From the NCBI GenBank assembly GCA_001898255.1, contig MKTK01000036.1, forward strand, positions 1-38,073: DNA of 38,073 bases. The letters are read 5' to 3'. Positions 6,661 through 13,968 of this stretch are shown here, piece after piece. The number at the start of each line of letters is the position of its first letter. The stretch's first letter is position 1. The notes below the pieces were generated by a model that saw only the letters and a list, made by a program, of their open reading frames with translations, did not search any database and was not told where the DNA came from. The position numbers and the translations under genes were made by a program. Source of the stretch: Chryseobacterium sp. 39-10 (GTDB lineage: Bacteria > Bacteroidota > Bacteroidia > Flavobacteriales > Weeksellaceae).

Positions 6661-7557
6661 ATGAAGCCACCTTACGAAATAACAAGCGAAATTTTAAAAT
6701 TTATCACTTCAATTTCAGAGAAAATTGGAGAAGTAAACGCCAAATTCTTAATCAAAACCAATCCAACTTTAAGAAAACAAAATCAAATAAAAACCATCCA
6801 TTCTTCATTAAGCATTGAAGGAAATACTTTGACAGAAGAACAAATCACAGCGATTTTAGAAAACAAGCGTGTTGTTGGTCCTGAAAAAGATATTCTTGAA
6901 GTTTTGAATGCTTTAGAAGTTTATAAAAGCATCAACAAATTAAAACCAAATAATGAAAAGGATTTTCTAAACGCTCACAAATTATTGCTTCAAAAACTAA
7001 TTCAGAATCCTGGAAAATATCGAAATCAAGGAGTTGGAATTGTAAAAGGTTCTAAAGTTGAACATATTGCACCACCTTTCGAAAATGTTCCTTATTTAAT
7101 GAGAGATTTGTTTGAATATTTAAATGACAAATCAGAATTGACATTAATCAAAAGTTGTGTTTTTCATTATGAAATGGAATTCATTCATCCTTTTTTGGAT
7201 GGAAATGGAAGGATGGGAAGATTATGGCAAACTCTGATTTTAATACAAGATTATCCTTTTTTTGAATTTCTTCCTTTTGAAACATTAATATCTAAAAATC
7301 AAGAAGAATATTATAAAGCATTATCTCAATCAGACAAAGAAGGAAAATCAACAAAATTTATTGAATATATGCTTAAAATAATTGATAATTCTCTGCTTGA
7401 CTTATTGGAAAAATCAACTAAAAAACTTTCTGATGAAGATCGAATAAATATCTTTCTCGAGCAAAATGAAAATGAATTTACAAGGAAAGATTATTTGAAT
7501 TATTTTAAAGATATTTCTTCTGCAACTGCAAGTACACCCCTTAAAACTAATTGTTAA
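6661..7557 (+). CDS. Fic-domain protein with truncated C-terminus (cassette 7)
   Basis: A 298-residue Fic protein. The active-site motif HPFLDGNGRMGR starts at His176 and is intact. An inhibitory-type motif S49-x-x-x-E53-G54 is present in the N-terminal helix, so it is an auto-inhibited Fic of the kind that transfers AMP from ATP to a protein hydroxyl. A Fic N domain and a linker precede the core. The usual C-terminal winged helix starts (F-K-D-I-S-S-A-T-A-S) but ends after about ten odd residues (TPLKTNC), so the wing is missing. This loss coincides with the loss of the cassette's own right site. The cassette start at 6576 (TTTTACGCAA) is preceded by A instead of G. Confidence 0.8.
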   Translation: MKPPYEITSEILKFITSISEKIGEVNAKFLIKTNPTLRKQNQIKTIHSSLSIEGNTLTEEQITAILENKRVVGPEKDILEVLNALEVYKSINKLKPNNEKDFLNAHKLLLQKLIQNPGKYRNQGVGIVKGSKVEHIAPPFENVPYLMRDLFEYLNDKSELTLIKSCVFHYEMEFIHPFLDGNGRMGRLWQTLILIQDYPFFEFLPFETLISKNQEEYYKALSQSDKEGKSTKFIEYMLKIIDNSLLDLLEKSTKKLSDEDRINIFLEQNENEFTRKDYLNYFKDISSATASTPLKTNC

Positions 7558-7597
7558 TAGATAACAGTAAACAAAAAAGCCAAAAAAGCCAATATTT

Positions 7598-7620
7598 AAA
7601 GCCTTTTCGGGGCTTTTTTG
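7598..7620 (+). terminator. Terminator hairpin downstream of Fic
   Basis: AAAGCC / GGCTTT stem with a short loop and a run of T's (ggcttttttg). It fits an intrinsic terminator for rightward transcription. Confidence 0.6.
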
Positions 7621-7863
7621 CCTTAGATATTGGTTGAAGCGAAATGTAAATTTACCGCTGTTTGCTACCATTTTGCTACTGTTTTAAATAACATTTAAAC
7701 TGAGTTTAAACCAGTTTTACAATAATCTTTACCTACTTCGCCAGATCCTACTGTCTATAGTCTTAAAACTGATGTTTTGGGACTATTTTTCCATCCTAAA
7801 GCACCTAAAATTATTCACTGATCTGCTCAAAAACCTAAACTTTAAAAATGGAAGTAAAAAGCC

Positions 7864-7899
7864 TTGGATTAGCATTTGGATTAACATTTGGATTAGCAA
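7864..7899 (+). repeat. Three tandem 12-bp units
   Basis: Units ttggattagcat, ttggattaacat and ttggattagcaa. They lie in a possible 29-codon ORF (ATG 7848 to TAA 7937) whose product would repeat G-L-A-F / G-L-T-F. There is no further support that this ORF is translated. Confidence 0.6.
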
Positions 7900-8081
7900 T
7901 TGACAGCAAAACAATACACATAATACAACCTTATTAAACTAAATACCCTATCAAAACAGCAAAAAAACATCACATCAGCGTGCTTAATTGCATTTGATTG
8001 ATTAATAAAATAATATGTAACTTAATTGATAATCAGTTAGTTGTATTGTATTTTGGGGTTGATAATAAAAAAAAACATGTG

Positions 8082-8507
8082 TTATATCTGTTTTTTTGTT
8101 TCTAACTCTGCAGAATCTTCAGCAACTCGTGTATTATAAAGGTTTTGTTCTTTTCCTTTTTTTAACTCAGAAATTTCATTTTTAAGTTTTGTTATTTCCA
8201 ACTCTTTATAATCCAGAAGTTCCTGCTGGGTTACTATCAATCTATCCCTAATCGGGTTCGGAGCATCGACTATTGAGGCTTCTCCTATTATCATTTCACC
8301 TTTGCCGCGAAACAGATAATTAGCGTCCAGATCAATGAAAGTATTCAATATAATGAACATTTTATCTGCGCCAAATACTTTTCCAGACGTAATATTACTG
8401 ATCTGACTGCCACTCATAGCTACAATTTTAGCTGTTTTATTGATTCCTAAACCTTTATACTTCAAGTATTTAGCAAATCTTTCACCGAGAGTAATAAAAT
8501 TTTCCAT
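8082..8507 (-). CDS. Prophage repressor, XRE-type HTH
   Basis: About 141 residues from the MENFITLGERF start; an upstream ATG at 8519 would add four residues. The N-terminal helix-turn-helix reads FAKYLKYKGLGINKTAKIVAMSGSQIS (split here over residues 12-40), with a DNA-recognition helix around SGSQISNITSG. The C-terminal third (KELEITKLKNEISELKKG) is a coiled coil, probably for oligomerisation. There is no LexA-like protease part, so control is unlikely to be classical RecA cleavage. It is transcribed leftward, opposite to the early operon, the standard c repressor position in Mu-like phages. Confidence 0.75.
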   Translation of the reverse strand: MENFITLGERFAKYLKYKGLGINKTAKIVAMSGSQISNITSGKVFGADKMFIILNTFIDLDANYLFRGKGEMIIGEASIVDAPNPIRDRLIVTQQELLDYKELEITKLKNEISELKKGKEQNLYNTRVAEDSAELETKKQI

Positions 8508-8583
8508 AAAAATGTTCAAAATAATGTACGGTATTCAAAATATTGTATATATATTTGTTTTATTATTTGAAACAAACAATACA
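8508..8583. promoter_or_regulatory. Divergent early promoter / operator region
   Basis: A short AT-rich gap between the leftward repressor and the rightward regulator. A TATATTTG box at 8550-8557 fits the Bacteroidota -7 consensus for the rightward early promoter, about 27 nt before ATG 8584. A -33 element is not clear. Binding sites for the repressor are expected here but no obvious palindrome stands out. Confidence 0.5.
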
Positions 8584-8808
8584 ATGAACAAAGGAACAAA
8601 AAAAAAGGATAATTACAAACAGTACAATGTAGATGCAATTAACGCCTTAGTTGAAAAATACGGTCTATCAGCGTACTATATCCGCCAGTCGATCAACGGA
8701 AACCGTGAGGGAATTGTACCCGATAAAATAAAAAAGGAATACCCGCAGATCTGCAAGGCTTTGGATGCCGGAAAAGAAGAGATTGTTAAAAACTTCAAAA
8801 ACAAATAA
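8584..8808 (+). CDS. Ner/Cro-like small DNA-binding regulator
   Basis: A 74-residue basic protein. A helix-turn-helix is suggested by NALVEKYGLSAYYIRQSINGN followed by IVPDKIKKEYPQICKAL. ATG 8584 is preferred over an open frame reaching back to 8440, because that extension would run antisense into the repressor gene. As the first rightward gene facing the repressor, it most likely acts as the early-lytic negative regulator (Ner-type). The assignment is from position and the HTH pattern only. Confidence 0.6.
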   Translation: MNKGTKKKDNYKQYNVDAINALVEKYGLSAYYIRQSINGNREGIVPDKIKKEYPQICKALDAGKEEIVKNFKNK

Positions 8809-8811
8809 GCC

Positions 8812-8955
8812 ATGAAATTCATTTACTCCTTCAAGAAGAGTACTTTTTTCCCACTCGACGGGAATAAGGTAGAAGTAAGAACCAGCCATACTGCTGTTTT
8901 TGGTCTGTTCAAATGGACCACATCAAGAAAATACCCTAACCAACTATCTGTGTGA
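8812..8955 (+). CDS. Short hypothetical early protein
   Basis: A 47-residue ORF starting MKFIYSFKKSTFF and ending NQLSV. It starts 3 nt after the Ner-like stop and ends 1 nt before the transposase ATG, so it fits tightly into the operon. It is basic and beta-rich, with no family recognised. It also shows why the transposase should start at 8957: a longer transposase reading from 8900 would overlap this gene. Confidence 0.5.
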   Translation: MKFIYSFKKSTFFPLDGNKVEVRTSHTAVFGLFKWTTSRKYPNQLSV

Positions 8956-8956
8956 T

Positions 8957-11023
8957 ATGCCACATTTCTGGAACAATACAAGCGCCGTTGCGGTGTTTCC
9001 TGAAGAGCTCATTCCGGATTTCTGGAAAAACCAGGCATGTCTGTCTGTTGAGATCAGCAGGAACCGCAATAACCCATTTGGTGTGAAAGCACTTCAGCAG
9101 GGCGGCGGAAAAGGGCGCAGACTGGTGATCGATTTTGATTCACTTCCAAATCACATACAGCAGCACCTTGGAGATCCGCGTAAAGTGGAGCACAATCTTC
9201 TGTATTTCTACAAAACCGATTCAGTGGCTGTGGATTTCTACACGTCTTTCTGCCGTCCGGATGGTTCTTACCTTAATCCTGACGAACAGCAGCGGTACAT
9301 CACCAATGCCAGCGTACTGATCAGCATTATTCAGTTGAGACAGAAGCACCAGACTGAAAGGATCAAATTAGGAATGTCACTGAAAGGCCTGAACGCTTTT
9401 CTATGTGAAGAAAGTAATTCTTTCAATGCAATTCTTTTTAAGAAATTCGAGTACAGCCATAATCTGCCGACGCATCCCACCCGTTTTAAAGAAGCTTTAA
9501 ACGAGTTTGAAACATCATTTAATTACAACGGGCGCGAGTGGCCATTTAATTTCCTATCGATCATCAAAGATGTTGAGGGAAAACGTAAGCAAAACGCCAG
9601 AATTGTAGATGATGTTACAGAATCTGTACTGAACGGACTTTTCGCCAACATCAGCCACAAGCCGACCGTTACCGAAATCCACAGAGCTTACGAAGCATTT
9701 TTGAGCGGTTATGTACAGGTTTACAACGAAGACACCGGCGAAATCTTTAACCCTAAAGAATTCAAAAGCCTTTCCGAAAGTACAGTACGCAATTATCTGA
9801 CGAAATGGGAAAATCAGGCAGCCACGCATAAGCAAAGATCCGGCGACCGCCAGAAATATATGCAGAAATTCAAGCCGTATCACCAGCTCGAGCGTCCAAA
9901 ATTCGCAGGATCCCTTCTTTCTATCGATGACAGAAACCCGCCTTTCAAAGATCTTGACGGTAACCGGGTTTGGTTTTACAATGGAATTGACCTGGCTTCC
10001 GAATGCTTCACTGTTTTTGTTCACGGTAAAACAAAAGAAGGGATCATTACAGAGTTTTACCGCCAGATGGTCCGCAATTACACCGAATGGGGCATAAATC
10101 TACCGGATGGGCTGGAAGCTGAATCTGCATTAAACAGCAGTTTTACCGATACTTTCCTTCAGGAAGGATACATGTTCCAGAACGTGAGAATCGAAGCCAA
10201 TAACGCGAGAGGAAAACGAATTGAACGCTATTTCGGTTCACTGCGATACGAAGTGGAAAAACAGCGTGAAGGATGGTTAGCCAGACCACACGCCAAATCA
10301 GAAAGTAACCAGATGGGAAGCGCCAAAGTTCCGCAGATCCCTTACGATCAAATTGTGGAAGGTGCAATACAGGATCTGTTCACCTGGAACAACTCCCCGC
10401 ACTCTCAGGATCCTTCTGTTACCCGTTGGGAATATTTCTTACAGAACCAGCATCCGGAACTGAAGCCAACCAACTGGAAAGCGATACTGCCGTTCCTGGG
10501 ATATCACACCCCAACCTCATGCAACGCAGGATATATCAAACTTCAGGGCAAACCGAGAGCCATCGCAATGGATGGCGAGATCTGCATCGGCGAAAGTCTG
10601 ATCACTGCCATGAAAGCAATTGAAGGCAAGGACATCGATGTTTACTGGCTTGATGATAACGCCGGAAATATACTGAAAGCACTTGCATTTTACGAAGGAA
10701 GATTTATCTGCGAAGTTCAGGAAATGCCAAAATACAACAGAGCGGTAATAGAACGTACAGCCGAATCAGAAAGAGCCCGCGAGATCCAGAGCAGTTATGT
10801 TTCAACCGTTGAAGGCTTCATCCGTCACCAGGAGAAAGCGCTGATGAAAGTAAATATCTATAAGCAGCCGAAACCGGTACCACAAAACGGATTCTACATC
10901 CCGGGCATGAAAACAAAAGGCTTTACGCCGGAAACAGAAACGGTTGAGATTATCGATACCGACGAAACTGAAAGAATGGCGGTAGTACCGTCAACAAGCT
11001 GGCAAAATAACTTCTTAAAATAA
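8957..11023 (+). CDS. MuA-type DDE transposase
   Basis: A 688-residue transposase from MPHFWNNTSAVAVF. The catalytic core (about 310-430) holds SIDDRN (Asp324/Asp325), then a conserved acidic stretch NLPDGLEAES (Asp384 to Glu390), then ARGKRIERYFG (Glu423), matching the DDE layout of MuA relatives. The N-terminal part has winged-helix-like DNA-binding segments and KALNEFETSF-like helices. The C-terminal tail (KTKGFTPETETVEI...TSWQNNFLK) is probably the region that contacts the ATPase partner. It cuts and joins phage ends during replicative transposition. The ATG at 8957 follows the TGA of the preceding ORF by 1 nt. Confidence 0.9.
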   Translation: MPHFWNNTSAVAVFPEELIPDFWKNQACLSVEISRNRNNPFGVKALQQGGGKGRRLVIDFDSLPNHIQQHLGDPRKVEHNLLYFYKTDSVAVDFYTSFCRPDGSYLNPDEQQRYITNASVLISIIQLRQKHQTERIKLGMSLKGLNAFLCEESNSFNAILFKKFEYSHNLPTHPTRFKEALNEFETSFNYNGREWPFNFLSIIKDVEGKRKQNARIVDDVTESVLNGLFANISHKPTVTEIHRAYEAFLSGYVQVYNEDTGEIFNPKEFKSLSESTVRNYLTKWENQAATHKQRSGDRQKYMQKFKPYHQLERPKFAGSLLSIDDRNPPFKDLDGNRVWFYNGIDLASECFTVFVHGKTKEGIITEFYRQMVRNYTEWGINLPDGLEAESALNSSFTDTFLQEGYMFQNVRIEANNARGKRIERYFGSLRYEVEKQREGWLARPHAKSESNQMGSAKVPQIPYDQIVEGAIQDLFTWNNSPHSQDPSVTRWEYFLQNQHPELKPTNWKAILPFLGYHTPTSCNAGYIKLQGKPRAIAMDGEICIGESLITAMKAIEGKDIDVYWLDDNAGNILKALAFYEGRFICEVQEMPKYNRAVIERTAESERAREIQSSYVSTVEGFIRHQEKALMKVNIYKQPKPVPQNGFYIPGMKTKGFTPETETVEIIDTDETERMAVVPSTSWQNNFLK

Positions 11024-11043
11024 TAAAATTAAAAAAATACGCT

Positions 11044-11226
11044 ATGAAAGTAATAATAATTGAAGAGGATAATTCAAAACACAATGCTAAAGCATCAGAA
11101 TCTGAAATGTTATATAATCAACTGAAGAAAAAAGGGATTGATGTACATATTATTCCGTCAAAGGGTGATTTCATTGGAAGGCCATTACCTAAAAAACTCC
11201 AAAAAAAATACTTCATAAACTACTAA
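11044..11226 (+). CDS. Short hypothetical protein between transposase and ATPase
   Basis: 60 residues, MKVIIIEEDNSKHNAKASES... with a C-terminal basic stretch (LPKKLQKKYFINY). It lies 20 nt after the transposase and 12 nt before the MuB-type gene, in the same direction. The early region is tightly packed, so it is likely expressed, but no function is recognised. AT content is higher than in its neighbours, suggesting a later insertion. Confidence 0.5.
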   Translation: MKVIIIEEDNSKHNAKASESEMLYNQLKKKGIDVHIIPSKGDFIGRPLPKKLQKKYFINY

Positions 11227-11238
11227 AACATCACAACA

Positions 11239-12117
11239 ATGGAATTATCATTAGCATACAAACAACAGGTAAGAACGGCATTACTCGAACGCCGCCCAAA
11301 TTTCGGAGGAACGGACGGGCAGTTTGCGAAGATCTACGGAATCAGCGGCGCTGTTTTCAGCAGACTGAACAAAGGAGAAATCGAAAACATTATATCCGCT
11401 TCACAATGGCTGCAGATCGGTCGCGAATTGGGAATCAACCTTAAAAAAAGCACCTGGAAGGTAGTACGCACCAAAGTATATACAGAGATCGAAAGCAGCA
11501 TCCAGTTCTGCCAACAGTATGCGCGTTCTATGGTTCTTGTGGACGCGTGCGGGATTGGTAAGACGTTCAGCGCGAAAAACATCGTGAAAACCATGCGCAA
11601 CGCTTTTTATATCGATTGTTCCCAGGCTAAAAGCAAGCAGCTGTTTGTGCGCCACTTCGCGAAAACGCTCGGTATCGATAACAAAGGAAAATACATCGAT
11701 GTGAAGGAAAACCTGAAGTATTACATCAATCAGCTCGAAAGTCCGGTGTTTATCCTGGATGAAGTTGGAGATCTGGAATACACGGCATTCCTGGAACTGA
11801 AAGAACTATGGAATTCTGCCGACGGTGCAGCGGGATGGTTAATGATGGGCGCGGACGGTTTGCGAAACAAGATCCAGAAAGGCATCAATAATAAGAAAGT
11901 AGGTTTTGCCGAAATATTCAGCCGTTTTTCGGATGAATTTATTCAGCTTACGCCAAACGGTGTTGATGATAAAAGAGCGTTCTACAACGAATTGCTTACG
12001 CAGGTTGCCACTGCCAACCACACCGGAACCCAACCGGTTGAAACCTTGGTAAAACAATGTCTGAAAAAAGAAGCCACGCTGAGACATCTGGAAACCCTGA
12101 TTAAAATTTCGGCGTAA
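11239..12117 (+). CDS. MuB-type AAA+ ATPase, target-DNA activator
   Basis: A 292-residue protein. An N-terminal helix-turn-helix (about 10-55: QFAKIYGISGAVFSRLNKG) precedes an ATPase domain with Walker A ACGIGKTFS (about 103-111) and Walker B FILDEVGDL. The family is the AAA_22/TniB-MuB type. In Mu, MuB binds target DNA and activates the transposase, and position right after the transposase supports the same job here. The C-terminal helical part (PVETLVKQCLKKEATLRHLETLIK) fits the MuB tail. The reading frame ends 2 nt before the next ATG. Confidence 0.85.
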   Translation: MELSLAYKQQVRTALLERRPNFGGTDGQFAKIYGISGAVFSRLNKGEIENIISASQWLQIGRELGINLKKSTWKVVRTKVYTEIESSIQFCQQYARSMVLVDACGIGKTFSAKNIVKTMRNAFYIDCSQAKSKQLFVRHFAKTLGIDNKGKYIDVKENLKYYINQLESPVFILDEVGDLEYTAFLELKELWNSADGAAGWLMMGADGLRNKIQKGINNKKVGFAEIFSRFSDEFIQLTPNGVDDKRAFYNELLTQVATANHTGTQPVETLVKQCLKKEATLRHLETLIKISA

Positions 12118-12119
12118 GA

Positions 12120-12749
12120 ATGAGGACCTATACAGTAAGTAATATTCTCAGCCGGAAAATGCAGACGCTCGCCTTAACAGGAATCTGGCTGACCATCTTC
12201 GGGAAACCCGAACGCACCGGAAAGGTCTGGATCATCTACGGCGAAGAAAAACAGGGTAAAACATGGTTCGCGATGCTGTTCGCCCAGTTCCTGAGCTCGT
12301 TGGAAACCGTGCTTTATATCTCAGCTGAAGAGGGTTTGGGATTAACCTTCCAGGAAGTGATCATGAGGGCAAACTTTGATCCGAAAAACAAAAAGTTCAA
12401 AGCATACGGATATCTGCCACTGACCGAGCTGAGGGAATCACTGAAAAAGCGCTACGCACCGAAACTTGTTTTCATCGATAATGTAACCTTCTACAGCGAT
12501 GAACTGAAAAACGGCGGACTGCAGGAACTCCTGAAAGAAAATCCGGATAAACTGTTTGTCTTCCTGGCGCATGAAGAACGCGGCGAACCCTACACCGCCA
12601 CAGCGAAGATGATCAAGCGAATGGCGGACAGAATTGTGAGAGTACAGGGGTTGGTTGCCACGGTAGGCGGCAGAACCACCGGCGGACAGTTCGTGATCGA
12701 CCAGGAAAAAGCAATGATCCTTCACGGATCTGAAATTATTAAACCTTAA
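12120..12749 (+). CDS. RecA-like P-loop ATPase
   Basis: 209 residues. Walker A is GEEKQGKTW (41-49), Walker B is KLVFIDNVTF (about 114-123), and a VFLAHEERG motif follows that recalls the sensor of RecA/RepA-type (AAA_25) ATPases. It is cytoplasmic. It directly follows the MuB-type gene. Mu has no second ATPase at this position, so it is an addition of this lineage. It could be a helicase loader, a DNA-repair ATPase or a transposition accessory factor. Confidence 0.7.
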   Translation: MRTYTVSNILSRKMQTLALTGIWLTIFGKPERTGKVWIIYGEEKQGKTWFAMLFAQFLSSLETVLYISAEEGLGLTFQEVIMRANFDPKNKKFKAYGYLPLTELRESLKKRYAPKLVFIDNVTFYSDELKNGGLQELLKENPDKLFVFLAHEERGEPYTATAKMIKRMADRIVRVQGLVATVGGRTTGGQFVIDQEKAMILHGSEIIKP

Positions 12750-12760
12750 AAAAAAGAACA

Positions 12761-12904
12761 ATGAGCGAAGAAAAATTCATGAATTATGGAAGAGTTATCA
12801 TTCTGGTTTTTACTGCCTTAATCGGAATGTTATCAAGGCTTGAAAGCAAACTTTTAGAAATACAAATTCTAAAGATTGAAAAGGAACTTCAAAAAATTAA
12901 TTAA
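12761..12904 (+). CDS. Short single-pass membrane protein
   Basis: 47 residues. An N-terminal polar segment, one hydrophobic helix (VIILVFTALIGML, about 12-24) and a C-terminal amphipathic K/E helix. It lies in the early operon 11 nt after the ATPase. No function is recognised. Confidence 0.5.
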   Translation: MSEEKFMNYGRVIILVFTALIGMLSRLESKLLEIQILKIEKELQKIN

Positions 12905-12919
12905 CGACAATTCACAACA

Positions 12920-13315
12920 ATGAACACAATACAAGCAAATCCAAACAACCCCAACCGCATGCTGGTAAAAAAAGCGCTCGGTTACAATGACTGGGGATAC
13001 GATAACCTGATTCATCAGTTTTTCGTTACCTGGTGCGAAGCCATGGCGCTGAAATTCTACCACCGCGACCGCGACCTGATCTCAAACGAAAGCCTGTTCG
13101 CATACTACAATAAGCAATGGCAGATCCTGGTAGAAACCAGAATGGTTTATGAGTACGGCGGTTACATGATGAACCAGATCCCCGATGCTGCCAAAACTTA
13201 TTACAAGTTTCTGTATGATTTTGCGATGGAGCTCGAAAATTATTATCCCGCTTCGCTGATCAAACAGCCCAAACCAAAGAGAACAAAACCTAAATATCAA
13301 TTTTTTAACAATTAG
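12920..13315 (+). CDS. Hypothetical early phage protein
   Basis: 131 residues, rich in aromatic amino acids (W, Y, F), with helices in the middle (LIHQFFVTWCEAMALKFYH) and a basic C-terminus (KQPKPKRTKPKYQFF). No family is recognised. It fits the early operon by direction, spacing and GC content. Confidence 0.55.
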   Translation: MNTIQANPNNPNRMLVKKALGYNDWGYDNLIHQFFVTWCEAMALKFYHRDRDLISNESLFAYYNKQWQILVETRMVYEYGGYMMNQIPDAAKTYYKFLYDFAMELENYYPASLIKQPKPKRTKPKYQFFNN

Positions 13316-13319
13316 ACTT

Positions 13320-13568
13320 ATGACAGAAGACTTAAAAAACGAAGTAAGAGCAGTATTACAGAAAATGAGCGAAGCGCAAATTCCCTGCATTTTCCTCGCC
13401 TTCAGTAATGATCATTTTATCAATCTGAGAAACTGCAACAACCAACAGACCGTGCAGCTGATCATTAACCAGGTCGAAAGTTCAGACGGGATGAAAGAAG
13501 AGTTCGTGAAGGAACTGGAAGCCGTGACCATCAGAGAACTGGAAGAGGCACAGGAAAAAGAAAGTTAA
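13320..13568 (+). CDS. Hypothetical early phage protein
   Basis: 82 residues, alpha/beta, with an acidic C-terminal helix (EEFVKELEAVTIRELEEAQEKE). It starts 4 nt after the previous stop. Function unknown. Confidence 0.55.
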   Translation: MTEDLKNEVRAVLQKMSEAQIPCIFLAFSNDHFINLRNCNNQQTVQLIINQVESSDGMKEEFVKELEAVTIRELEEAQEKES

Positions 13569-13571
13569 CCC

Positions 13572-13742
13572 ATGGCAGAACTATTTGCACCCACAGAAGC
13601 GGAACTGGATCAGATGATCCGGGAAACGCAGCAGGCGATGGAAGCGGTTGATAACAAAGCAGACTACGATAAGCTGCACGATCAGCTGAAAGACCTTAGA
13701 GAAAAGAAAAGACAATTATTAATTACAAACAATACCCTTTAA
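13572..13742 (+). CDS. Short coiled-coil protein
   Basis: 56 residues from ATG 13572 (MAELFAPTEAELDQMI). It is almost entirely charged helix (EAVDNKADYDKLHDQLKDLREKKRQ). It lies 3 nt after the preceding stop and 4 nt before the next ATG. It is too short to place in a family. Confidence 0.5.
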   Translation: MAELFAPTEAELDQMIRETQQAMEAVDNKADYDKLHDQLKDLREKKRQLLITNNTL

Positions 13743-13746
13743 AAAA

Positions 13747-13947
13747 ATGTACAATTCAGGAAACATCGGTTATGAAAACCTTAATCCAACAATGAACAGA
13801 CGCCAACGCCGTCAGAAACCACAGAGAGAATTCAGTAATAAGAAGGGAGCTCAGACCGTGGTTGTGGGAATCTTTAAATACAGAAAAGTATTTCAGCGGA
13901 TCGGTAACAAAGTAATTGTTCACAACATTTTAGTTCACCCTATTTAA
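13747..13947 (+). CDS. Small basic protein
   Basis: 66 residues with an R/Q/K-rich N-terminal half (NRRQRRQKPQREFSNKK) and a beta-rich second half. It probably binds nucleic acid, judged from charge alone. Confidence 0.5.
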   Translation: MYNSGNIGYENLNPTMNRRQRRQKPQREFSNKKGAQTVVVGIFKYRKVFQRIGNKVIVHNILVHPI

Positions 13948-13968
13948 TCCTTAAAATAAATATATACA

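Larger units (their letters stand above)
571..7535 (+). mobile_element. Integron-like gene cassette array (seven cassettes, no integrase in window)
   Basis: Seven cassettes all carry rightward genes and are separated by related long repeats. Inferred cassette starts are 571, 1624, 2835, 3597, 4735, 5725 and 6576. Junctions read G|TT (A|TT at the last; degenerate at the first). The bases before each terminal repeat end in AAC (three clear cases plus one divergent) and are the reverse complement of that same cassette's first bases: 13/14 for the second, 12/13 for the third, 11/13 for the sixth and 9/12 for the fifth. This is the geometry of integron attC sites (RYYYAAC...GTTRRRY, cut after G). 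It differs from typical integrons in the length of the sites and in the terminators and promoter boxes they carry. The recombinase is not in this window, so mobility is an inference. The right boundary is where the Fic gene loses its expected sequence. Confidence 0.7.
7558..8081. other. Intergenic region between Fic and prophage repressor; left phage end probably here
   Basis: No convincing gene. It holds a terminator hairpin (7598-7620), a TTTGCTACC / TTTGCTACT direct repeat near 7660-7680, a three-copy 12-bp repeat (7864-7899) inside a 29-codon ORF, and an AT-rich stretch before the repressor gene. The left end of the Mu-like prophage should lie in this stretch, since Mu-type phages place their ends close to the repressor gene, but I could not identify an end sequence without the right end for comparison. 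Confidence 0.5.

Noticed and set aside
7938-8081. Exact left end (attL) of the prophage
   Set aside because: No clear terminal TG...-type end with paired transposase sites could be picked without the right end for comparison.
8440-8583. Upstream extension of the Ner-like ORF
   Set aside because: It overlaps the repressor gene antisense and the divergent promoter; ATG 8584 is the sensible start.
8900-8956. Longer MuA-type start
   Set aside because: It would overlap the short ORF at 8812-8955; MPHFWNN at 8957 fits the operon spacing.
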